Made by a program: the position numbers and the translations under genes. Under the pieces are notes generated by a model that had not been told where the DNA came from, did not search any database, and saw only the letters and a list, made by a program, of their open reading frames with translations. Below are positions 7,910 through 14,259 of a DNA stretch of 14,444 nucleotides, piece after piece; position 1 is the first letter of the stretch, and each line of letters starts with the position of its first letter. Source of the DNA: JAQVWU01 sp964628455 (GTDB lineage Bacteria; Bacillota; Clostridia; Oscillospirales; CAG-272). The DNA is taken from NCBI GenBank assembly GCA_964628455.1, contig CAZVPD010000101.1, forward strand, positions 1-14,444, given 5' to 3'.

Positions 7910-8590
7910 TCATTTGCTTTTGGCTAAAAAGGGGCTGATCACCGCGGCAACTCCGCTGACCGGCATGGTCTGCAGGATGATCCTGCCCGGCCCCGTGACG
8001 ACCGTATTGAAGATCCCTTCGCCTCCGAAAAGCATATTCTTTATGCCGGGTACCGTCTGGATATCTATCGAACAGGTACTATCCATTGCGGCAAGATATC
8101 CCGTATCGACAATCATCTGCTGCCCCGGCTGCAGCACATATTCGACGGCAAATCCGTCGATTTCCACGAAAGCGTGTCCCGAGCCGGAAAGACGCTGCAT
8201 AATAAAGCCCTCCCCGCCGAAAAACCCCGCTCCGATTTTCTTCTGGAAATGCACCGACAGTTCGACACCCGGCTCTCCGGCGAGATACGCCGATTTCTGA
8301 ACCACCATTTCATTTCCGGGCGAAATAGTAAATTCACGTACTGAACCGGGAAAACTCGATGCGAATGCAATACTTCCCGAACCGTTCATTGCGGTATACC
8401 GGTTCTGAAACAACGCTTCCCCGGCAAACATGCGTCCGATCGCCTTGCCCACCCCACCGCCGCTTGTCGTCTCCATTTTCATATTGGGAGTCATCCAGCA
8501 CATGGAACCGCGTTCGGAAATCATAGATTCGCCTTCATTGAGTTCGCAGATAACGACAGGCAGGGGTTCGCCGATGATCTGGTATTTCAC
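7910..8590 (-). CDS. AIM24/TIGR00266 family protein (function unknown)
   Basis: Member of the AIM24 family (TIGR00266), whose fold resembles the tryptophan RNA-binding attenuator protein; its biochemical role is not established. The product is 226 residues from a GTG start (MKYQIIGEPLPVVICELNEG). The GTG is preferred over an in-frame ATG at 8662 because AAAGGAG lies 6 bases upstream of it, and the longer form would overlap the preceding gene with a tail unlike the family. Three internal repeats are visible: MFAGEALFQNRYTAMNGSGS (54-73), FFGGEGFIMQRLSGSGHAFV (123-142) and LFGGEGIFNTVVTGPGRIIL (187-206), fitting a pseudo-threefold beta fold. No signal peptide or membrane segment is seen, so it is probably cytoplasmic. 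It follows the solute-binding protein gene by 55 bases with no terminator between and is probably co-transcribed. Confidence 0.9.
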   Translation of the reverse strand: MKYQIIGEPLPVVICELNEGESMISERGSMCWMTPNMKMETTSGGGVGKAIGRMFAGEALFQNRYTAMNGSGSIAFASSFPGSVREFTISPGNEMVVQKSAYLAGEPGVELSVHFQKKIGAGFFGGEGFIMQRLSGSGHAFVEIDGFAVEYVLQPGQQMIVDTGYLAAMDSTCSIDIQTVPGIKNMLFGGEGIFNTVVTGPGRIILQTMPVSGVAAVISPFLAKSK

Positions 8591-8596
8591 CGTATT

Positions 8597-8603
8597 CTCC
8601 TTT
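8597..8603 (-). promoter_or_regulatory. Ribosome binding site that fixes the GTG start of the AIM24-family gene
   Basis: Minus-strand AAAGGAG, 6 bases before GTG at 8588-8590. It is the reason for choosing a GTG start over the upstream ATG at 8662. Confidence 0.85.
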
Positions 8604-8645
8604 CTGATATGAACAATATATGGTTTAAAGCTAAGTCTTGTTATT

Positions 8646-10094
8646 TCAGGCCGATTCCTCATATGCGGTGATGATCTTTTCTATCCACGTTACCGCACCT
8701 TTTTCATTTGATGCGTAATAGGACGCGATATCCTTTTTCTTCTGACTGATCAGGTTTCTCATCGCGCGCACCGGTGAAAGAGGGAAATTATCCTCGTCAA
8801 GGGAGTCGAATGAATAACGGCGGCCTGCAAGGACCAGATCGAGCATGCGGATCGAATCGTCATCGCGCGACAGTTTTGTTTTAAGCGTAATATCATACAT
8901 TGCGGGAGTAACGGAGGCATAACCCAGGGCATTGAGCGCCTCGACGATGAGTCCGGTTCTTTCCCAGTCTGCCGACGGCTGTGTGATCGGCACCATCATG
9001 CAGCTGAATGTGCCGTCCAGATGCGTATAGCCCATTTCCTGTTCCTCGGTAAATTTCGGATACGGCAGAACGCCGTAGTCGTCTGTCATCGCCCGCATTT
9101 TATCGCCCATCAGGAAAATGATCATCGTGTTGGCAATCACCGCATTGCCTTCGGCGAATACATCGTCGATGTGTCCGAAAGCGCCGTCAAAAACAAGCGT
9201 GCCTGTGCTTTCATAATACAACTGATATATTTTTTCAAAAGCAGCGACGGTATTGTCATCGTAAAAATCAAGTACGGGATAATTTTCCTCGTTTTTAGCG
9301 ATCGCGCTCAGACTGCAGGTTCTGGAAAAAGAATCGATACCCGCATATTTATCCGTGGCGAAACCGTAGAAGTCCGTTTTTGTCATCTTGCCGTCACCGT
9401 CGATATCCGTGAAGATGTCCTTTGTAATACTCATCAGAAAATCAATGGTCCATTTCCCGCTGTCCACCGTTTCATAAAGGTCAGGCAGATTATAATTGAC
9501 CGCGTGCTGCTTGTTGAAAACCATGCACCACGAATTTCTGACATTTGACTCGAGGAAATCGCCGAACAGAAGCATCATATTGTCACCGATGCTGTATGTT
9601 TCGTTAGCCGCCTGAACATACCATGCGCTGTCCAGAGTCACACCCGGTATGTTTTGCCAATTCTGCACGCATCCTCCGGTTATGACCGAACCGAGGTAAA
9701 GATGCGTCGCCGTAAATAAGTCGTAAGCGTTGTCATCGGCAACCGTCAGGTTTTTTATAAGGGGCGTCGCCTGCTTCCATTCAACGAGATTATAATCGAG
9801 CGTTACGTTGTAAAGCTCCGAAACGTCGGCATTCCGGTTATAGACGGCATCGTTTATAACCTCACCGTTTAATTCCTCCGAAAAATAGTAATCGCGCATG
9901 ATCTCACCGAGGATCTTAAAATTATAGCCGTCGAAATTACCCTTAGCGAGCGTATCCGCTACGGATGTCTCAACCGGCGCCGTATCAGCTTCGGATGTAA
10001 CCGGGTCCCCAGTTTTGTTTTCACTTTCCGCGCAGCTGAAAACAGAAAACAAAAATATCAGGCCTAATATAAAGCACAGAGATTTTTTTAACAT
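8646..10094 (-). CDS. Extracellular solute-binding lipoprotein (ABC sugar-type transporter)
   Basis: Membrane-anchored binding protein that would deliver a solute, most likely a sugar or oligosaccharide, to an ABC importer. The 482-residue product starts MLKKSLCFILGLIFLFSVFS followed by Cys21, a lipoprotein signal with lipobox VFSC; a Thr/Glu/Asp-rich linker follows (about 22-50) before the folded domain (DGYNFKILGE onward). Features common to this group include NDAVYNRNADVSELYNV (binding-protein lobe 1) and an EF-hand-like calcium loop, DIDGDGKMTKTD, at 230-241. The start at 10094 is chosen over an ATG 33 bases upstream because AAGGAG lies 10 bases before it and the signal peptide then begins correctly. 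No permease or ATPase gene is adjacent, so the partner transporter is unknown. The substrate cannot be told from sequence alone. Confidence 0.9.
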   Translation of the reverse strand: MLKKSLCFILGLIFLFSVFSCAESENKTGDPVTSEADTAPVETSVADTLAKGNFDGYNFKILGEIMRDYYFSEELNGEVINDAVYNRNADVSELYNVTLDYNLVEWKQATPLIKNLTVADDNAYDLFTATHLYLGSVITGGCVQNWQNIPGVTLDSAWYVQAANETYSIGDNMMLLFGDFLESNVRNSWCMVFNKQHAVNYNLPDLYETVDSGKWTIDFLMSITKDIFTDIDGDGKMTKTDFYGFATDKYAGIDSFSRTCSLSAIAKNEENYPVLDFYDDNTVAAFEKIYQLYYESTGTLVFDGAFGHIDDVFAEGNAVIANTMIIFLMGDKMRAMTDDYGVLPYPKFTEEQEMGYTHLDGTFSCMMVPITQPSADWERTGLIVEALNALGYASVTPAMYDITLKTKLSRDDDSIRMLDLVLAGRRYSFDSLDEDNFPLSPVRAMRNLISQKKKDIASYYASNEKGAVTWIEKIITAYEESA

Positions 10095-10104
10095 AAAAGC
10101 AACA

Positions 10105-10110
10105 CTCCTT
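10105..10110 (-). promoter_or_regulatory. Ribosome binding site that fixes the start of the solute-binding protein
   Basis: Minus-strand AAGGAG, 10 bases before the ATG at 10092-10094. It supports that start over the upstream in-frame ATG at 10125-10127. Confidence 0.8.
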
Positions 10111-10179
10111 ATAAATATTAATCGCATTTCCGCATCGCCAGTGCATTCCGGAGAATTTATTCGTTAAAAGATTATTTAT

Positions 10180-10208
10180 AATATATCACATTTTCTTTCT
10201 TTTGTCAA
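10180..10208 (-). promoter_or_regulatory. Promoter of the solute-binding protein/AIM24 unit
   Basis: Minus-strand TTGACA (10203-10208, perfect -35), 17-base spacer, TATATT (10180-10185, 5 of 6) preceded by TGA, an extended -10. The predicted start near 10173 leaves a leader of about 79 bases. A short dyad, GTCAA (10204-10208) and TTGAC (10219-10223), overlaps the -35 and could be an operator half-site pair, but five-base arms are weak evidence. Confidence 0.8.
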
Positions 10209-10263
10209 TCGGCTTATGTTGACGCATCACCCTCGAAACACGAAGGCTTAAGTATATCCGGTG

Positions 10264-10292
10264 TAGAAAAATTCACTTATTTAGGGTATAAT
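10264..10292 (+). promoter_or_regulatory. Divergent promoter of the UroD-fold gene
   Basis: Plus-strand TAGAAA (10264-10269, 4 of 6 for -35), 17-base spacer, TATAAT (10287-10292, perfect). The predicted start near 10299 is about 26 bases before the ATG at 10325, and an AGAGGG ribosome site follows. It points away from the solute-binding protein promoter; the -35 elements are about 55 bases apart, close enough for shared regulation. Confidence 0.68.
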
Positions 10293-10324
10293 GATCTTAA
10301 CAAACGGGAAGAGAGGGTTCTTAC

Positions 10325-11344
10325 ATGACCTCACGTGAAACAGTAAAAAGTATTTTCAACAAAAAAAACAATTCTGGATACGCATACTGGACCGGTCATC
10401 CCAACGGCGCTTCGATACCGAAAATGGCCGCCGAGTGGAACATTCCCCAGGATTACGAGGCCGTTTACAGCTTTCTCGACGATGACTGCCGCTGGATAGT
10501 GTGCGACAGCGGTTATGTTTCACCCGACGGCAGACCGGCTCTGGACGCGACCCGAGGCGGTTTCACGCGCCACATGCTGGCTGAGGGCGGCTGCTTCTCC
10601 CATGTCGAAACAGTAGCGGAAGTGGAAAAATACCCTTGGCCCGACGCGTCAAACAGCGATTTTTCCCACATCTATAAAGTTATAGACGGTTATCGGGACA
10701 AAGCGGTTTTCACGGGCATGTGGGCGTGCTTCTACCATATCCTGTGCGATTTTTTCGGTATGGAAAACTATTTTATGCATATGCATGAAAATCCGGCCGT
10801 TATCGAAGCGGCAACCGAACATATGGTCGATTATTACGCGGAGATGAACGAACGTTTTTTAAGCGGTCTCGGCGACCGCGCCGACATCATATTCTTCGGC
10901 AACGATTTCGGAACACAACTCGACCTGATGATCTCTCCGGAGCATTTCAGGAAATTCATCCTCCCGTCCATAAAAAGGCTTACTTCAGGAGCAAAAAAAT
11001 ACAGCAAGAAAGTCATGCTTCACTCCTGCGGTTCTATTTACCGAATCATCCCCGACCTGATCGACGCGGGGATCGATGCGATCCATCCCATACAGGCGCA
11101 GGCGGCGGGTATGTCCGCAAACGATCTTGCGCAGTATAAAAACGACCTTGCATTTGTCGGAGGAATCGACGCGCAGAGCTTTTTTGTCAATGCCACCCCG
11201 CAGCAGATCAAAGACGAAGTGAAACGTGTCCGCGAGATCCTCGGACCCAATATCGTAATATCACCGAGCCACGAGGAAATCCTGCCCAATATACCACCCG
11301 CAAACGTGCTTGCCATGTCGCAGGCAGCAAAGGGCTTCTATTAA
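10325..11344 (+). CDS. Uroporphyrinogen decarboxylase-fold protein, cobalamin-methyltransferase-like (MtaA/CmuA-related)
   Basis: A 339-residue URO-D-domain protein. It more closely resembles the MtaA/CmuA methyltransferase branch than a haem-synthesis HemE: it has HSCGSI (H233, C235), the H-x-C zinc pair of methyltransferases that move methyl groups from corrinoid proteins to a thiol. The third zinc ligand, a Cys in MtaA, falls where this protein has SPSHEEILPNIPP (H316), so the site may be His-Cys-His. Other family segments are FFGNDFGTQLDLMISPEHFR and GIDAIHPIQAQAAGM. No corrinoid protein or partner methyltransferase gene lies in the window, so the reaction and substrate are unknown. The start has AGAGGG 8 bases upstream. 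It is divergent from the solute-binding protein gene and 73 bases before the helicase, without a clear terminator between. Confidence 0.87.
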   Translation: MTSRETVKSIFNKKNNSGYAYWTGHPNGASIPKMAAEWNIPQDYEAVYSFLDDDCRWIVCDSGYVSPDGRPALDATRGGFTRHMLAEGGCFSHVETVAEVEKYPWPDASNSDFSHIYKVIDGYRDKAVFTGMWACFYHILCDFFGMENYFMHMHENPAVIEAATEHMVDYYAEMNERFLSGLGDRADIIFFGNDFGTQLDLMISPEHFRKFILPSIKRLTSGAKKYSKKVMLHSCGSIYRIIPDLIDAGIDAIHPIQAQAAGMSANDLAQYKNDLAFVGGIDAQSFFVNATPQQIKDEVKRVREILGPNIVISPSHEEILPNIPPANVLAMSQAAKGFY

Positions 11345-11406
11345 AATACACCTCAACCGGATACCGGCCGAAAAAGCCGAAGTGCAATCCTATCAACAAA
11401 TCAATT

Positions 11407-11412
11407 CAGGAG
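11407..11412 (+). promoter_or_regulatory. Ribosome binding site that fixes the helicase start
   Basis: CAGGAG, 5 bases before ATG at 11418-11420. It rules out an earlier in-frame ATG at 11310, inside the UroD-fold gene, which would add a 36-residue tail unlike DEAD-box proteins. Confidence 0.8.
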
Positions 11413-11417
11413 AATCA

Positions 11418-12682
11418 ATGACTTTTAAAGATTTAAACATCATACCGCAAATCGCAAAAGCTCTGATCAACGAAAATTATGTTCTGCCCACTCCCATCCA
11501 GGAACAGGCGATCACTCCGATCCTCAAAGGCAGGGATTTACTCGGCTGCGCGCAGACGGGAACAGGAAAAACAGCCGCATTTGCCGTACCGATCCTTCAG
11601 CTGCTGAGCAAAAACGCCGAAGAAAAAAACCTCCGGAACATCAGGTCCCTTGTTTTAACACCGACGAGAGAACTCGCCCTACAGATATTCGAAAGCTTCG
11701 GGACATACGGAAAATTCACCGGCCTGCGTTACGGCGTTGTTTTCGGTGGCGTTTCACAAAAACCTCAGGAAGTTATGCTGAAGAATCAAATCGACATCCT
11801 GGTTGCAACTCCGGGCAGACTCAACGACCTGATCGGTCAGAATCTGATCGATCTTTCGCATATAGAAATTTTCGTGCTGGACGAAGCGGACCGCATGCTC
11901 GATATGGGTTTTTTGGCAGACGTAAAAAAAATCATCGCAAGGACGCCGAAGAAAAAACAGACGCTGCTGTTTTCGGCCACGATGCCTCCGGAAATATCCA
12001 AAATGGCCGACACGATCTTAACAGATCCCGTAAAAATAGCGGTNNNNNNNNNNTTTCATCCACCGTTGAAATCATCGAACAATTTTTATATTACGTCGAC
12101 AAAAAAAACAAACCCGACCTTCTGCTTGATATTTTACGGAACGACCGGGTTGCTTCGGCTCTGGTGTTTTGCCGGACTAAGCACGGCGCCGATAAAGTCG
12201 TCCGATTTCTGACCCGGGAAAACATCAGCGCCCAGGCCATTCACGGAAACAAATCGCAGAATTCAAGACAGCTGGCGCTGGACAATTTTAAAAAGAAAAT
12301 AACGCGCGTTCTGGTCGCTACGGATATTGCGGCAAGAGGGATCGATATAGACGAGCTTTCGCATGTCATAAACTTCGATCTTCCCAACATCCCCGAAACA
12401 TATATCCACCGCATCGGAAGAACGGGCAGAGCCGGTCTCGGCGGAACAGCCCTTTCGTTCTGCGATATCGACGAAAAAGAGTTTCTTGTATCCATAGAAA
12501 AACTGACGGGCAAAACGATACCCACAATCGACAATCACCCTTTTCCGATGATGATCACCACGCCTCTTCCGAAAACCGATACACCGTTGAGGCAGAACGC
12601 ATTAAAACCGAAAAGGCAGGATTCTATAAGCCGACCCGCGGAAAACAGCAGGCGCAAACAAAATTCCCGTCATAATACATGA
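11418..12682 (+). CDS. DEAD-box ATP-dependent RNA helicase (RhlE-like), interrupted by an assembly gap
   Basis: ATP-driven RNA-unwinding enzyme, probably in RNA turnover, ribosome assembly or cold adaptation. All DEAD-box motifs are visible: Q-motif (PTPIQEQAI, 24-32), motif I AQTGTGKT (45-52), Ia TPTREL (81-86), Ib TPGR (131-134), II DEAD (155-158), III SAT (186-188), then after the gap IV ALVFCRTKHGADKV, V VATDIAARGIDI and VI HRIGRTGRAG. The C-terminal tail is short, polar and basic (KPKRQDSISRPAENSRRKQ), as in RNA-binding tails. Ten Ns at 12044-12053 break the frame: upstream ends ...DPVKIAV and downstream resumes as SSTVEIIEQ two bases out of phase. A true gap of 8 bases would restore one frame coding V-T-P-V-S-S-T-V-E, which is my recollection of this family, giving about 420 residues. 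So this is one intact gene, not a pseudogene. Confidence 0.9.
12044..12053. other. Assembly gap (run of 10 Ns)
   Basis: Ten consecutive Ns inside the helicase gene. Ten is a common placeholder length; reading-frame logic favours a true gap of 8 bases, or another length equal to 2 modulo 3. Confidence 0.99.
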
Positions 12683-12693
12683 TTTTAACAGAA

Positions 12694-12722
12694 CAGACAG
12701 CCGGCTAAAAAACGGCTGTCTG
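12694..12722. terminator. Shared terminator hairpin between convergent helicase and GH4 genes
   Basis: Perfect 10-base arms CAGACAGCCG (12694-12703) and CGGCTGTCTG (12713-12722) around a 9-base A-rich loop. GATTTTAA (12681-12688) and TTAAAATC on the far side form a possible outer stem. The downstream T-run on the plus strand is imperfect (CTTTATT), so it probably serves both directions with moderate efficiency. Confidence 0.8.
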
Positions 12723-12753
12723 CTTTATTAAAATCATCAAATAACTCATCTTT

Positions 12754-14028
12754 TCAGATACACCGGCGTATATACCGACTGTTTATTTCCCATAATTCGT
12801 CGAGGATTTTTTCAGCCGCATCCACCGAATTGACGACGGGGTCGATCAGGAGCGCCTGCATGGCTAATTCCCGGGAACCGTAAACAGCAGCTTCCACGGC
12901 CATCTGCTGAACGCCTATCTGTATCATACACAGCTTTGCGATGGCGGAAGGCAGGCTGCCCACACATACGGGATGGATGCCGCCCGCGTCAAGCATAACG
13001 GGAACTTCGACCGCCGCATCCTCCGGGAGATTCAAAACAGCTCCTTTATTATAGACGATGCCCGATTCAATCGTCAGTTTTTTGTTATTCATAATACTCT
13101 CAACGACATGAACCGACTTTTCGGGCGACGGAAGGAGCCAGTCTCCCAAAGGCTGAATTCCGGCTGTTTTAGCCGCGATTTCCTTTTTCAGCAGCTGCCT
13201 GTTTTTTTCATCCCCATCAAAATCATACCCCTCCTCTCCGGCCTGCCATCCGTACGGCAGGTACTCCCCGATATGGTCGTCGCTGCAGGACGGATATTTC
13301 CCGAAATATCCGAACATTTTCCTCGAAAGCGGCTGAAATTCCGGATCGTATTTTTTATTGCATTCGCAGAATCGGTCATAAAGATCCGCGCCGCTTTTTC
13401 TGTCTCTTATTTCCAGCAGCCACTGAAAATGGTTCAGACCAGCAGCCCATACCTCGACATCTTTTTTATCTGTTCCCATTATCTGCGCGACGTCGTTTTG
13501 CCCCATAAAAACGCCGTGACACAATCCCATCGACCGGATCGGACTGTACCTTCCGAGTGCGAGTATGATTCTGCTTTCGGGATTGGAAAAATTGATAAAA
13601 TAGGCTTTCGGACACAAGCGCTCCATATCGTGAACAATGTCCATAATCATCGGCAAGGTACGCATGGTAAAAAACAAACCGCCCGGCCCTCCGTTTTCAC
13701 CCAGAGTCTGCCTGATTCCGTATTTTTTCGGAACATTAAAATCATGTTTCCACAGATTGCAGCGTTCCACGGCAATCGAGTTAATGACGAATTCCGCGCC
13801 CGGGAGAGCAGCTTTCCGATCCTCAAAAGCTTCCAGCTTTATCGATGCGCCGGACGCTTCATTCATTATCCCGGCAAGACGATACATTCTCTGCAGGTTC
13901 TCACCGTCGATGTCGACAAGGCACAGAGTGCTGCCCTTAAGCTCCCTGCAGGAAAAAATATCCCTCAGCGTATTGAGACCGAAACTCACGCTTCCCGCAC
14001 CAATAAATACGATTTTTGTTGTATGCAT
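12754..14028 (-). CDS. Glycoside hydrolase family 4 enzyme (NAD- and metal-dependent alpha-glycosidase type)
   Basis: GH4 enzymes cleave glycosides by an oxidation-elimination route using NAD+ and a divalent metal. The 424-residue cytoplasmic product has the Rossmann loop GAGSVSFG (10-17), an acidic residue after strand 2 (D39 in LVDID), NFSNPES with N149-P150, the metal-binding Cys in CHGV (C170-H171-G172-V173), and the metal His in AGLNHFQW (N199-H200). GEYLPYG (254-260) is also typical. Within GH4 the residues after the Cys follow substrate: as I recall, CHSV for alpha-galactosidases and CNVP for phospho-beta-glucosidases; CHGx is tied to alpha-glucuronidase-like members. The CHGV here therefore hints at a uronic or alpha-glucoside substrate, but that is inference. 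Start: ATG at 14028 with AAAGGA 9 bases upstream; an ATG six codons earlier lacks such a site. It converges on the helicase gene. Confidence 0.92.
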   Translation of the reverse strand: MHTTKIVFIGAGSVSFGLNTLRDIFSCRELKGSTLCLVDIDGENLQRMYRLAGIMNEASGASIKLEAFEDRKAALPGAEFVINSIAVERCNLWKHDFNVPKKYGIRQTLGENGGPGGLFFTMRTLPMIMDIVHDMERLCPKAYFINFSNPESRIILALGRYSPIRSMGLCHGVFMGQNDVAQIMGTDKKDVEVWAAGLNHFQWLLEIRDRKSGADLYDRFCECNKKYDPEFQPLSRKMFGYFGKYPSCSDDHIGEYLPYGWQAGEEGYDFDGDEKNRQLLKKEIAAKTAGIQPLGDWLLPSPEKSVHVVESIMNNKKLTIESGIVYNKGAVLNLPEDAAVEVPVMLDAGGIHPVCVGSLPSAIAKLCMIQIGVQQMAVEAAVYGSRELAMQALLIDPVVNSVDAAEKILDELWEINSRYIRRCI

Positions 14029-14037
14029 TTTTAACAG

Positions 14038-14043
14038 TCCTTT
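14038..14043 (-). promoter_or_regulatory. Ribosome binding site that fixes the GH4 start
   Basis: Minus-strand AAAGGA, 9 bases before the ATG at 14026-14028. Confidence 0.75.
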
Positions 14044-14111
14044 CATACCTGTATGTATTACAATGTTTATGTCGGTTATACTTGTTTCGCCGGAGCAAAA
14101 TCCCGTCCTTT

Positions 14112-14140
14112 ATGATATCATATCCGAAACCATAGGATAA
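14112..14140 (-). promoter_or_regulatory. Candidate GH4 promoter with a palindrome over the -10
   Basis: Minus-strand TTATCC (14135-14140, 4 of 6), 17-base spacer, TATCAT (14112-14117, 5 of 6) with an extended -10 TGA. The -10 lies inside the perfect 12-base palindrome TATGATATCATA (14111-14122), a possible repressor site. The match is moderate, and no better candidate was found upstream of this gene. The remaining intergenic DNA to 14205 shows no gene or other clear signal. Confidence 0.42.
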
Positions 14141-14205
14141 GATCATGCAGAATCAAACCCGGCTATGCTTCAATGTTAAAAACTTCCTGTTCCCGGTCCT
14201 CAGAT

Positions 14206-14243
14206 AAAAATCCGTTCAGAGTCATGTACCTGAACGGATTTTT
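14206..14243. terminator. Bidirectional intrinsic terminator
   Basis: Perfect 14-base arms AAAAATCCGTTCAG (14206-14219) and CTGAACGGATTTTT (14230-14243) with a 10-base loop, A/T tracts on both sides, and the plus side running on into TATTTTATT. It lies 16 bases beyond the stop of the partial solute-binding protein gene and would end that minus-strand transcript. Confidence 0.92.
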
Positions 14244-14259
14244 ATTTTATTAAACCAAA

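Noticed and set aside
9021..9548. A 175-codon plus-strand open frame inside the solute-binding protein gene
   Set aside because: Antisense to a clear lipoprotein gene, without ribosome site or recognisable domain.
11344..11417. A short CCGG-ATA-CCGG hairpin between the UroD-fold gene and the helicase as a terminator
   Set aside because: The stem is only four pairs and no T-run follows.
12044..12212. Helicase as a genuine frameshifted pseudogene or programmed frameshift
   Set aside because: The phase change coincides exactly with a run of Ns and all motifs on both sides are intact, so a wrong gap length is the simpler explanation.
12973..14034. A 353-codon open frame on the plus strand
   Set aside because: It is fully antisense to the GH4 gene, which has all family motifs and a ribosome site. 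The antisense translation matches no family I recognise.
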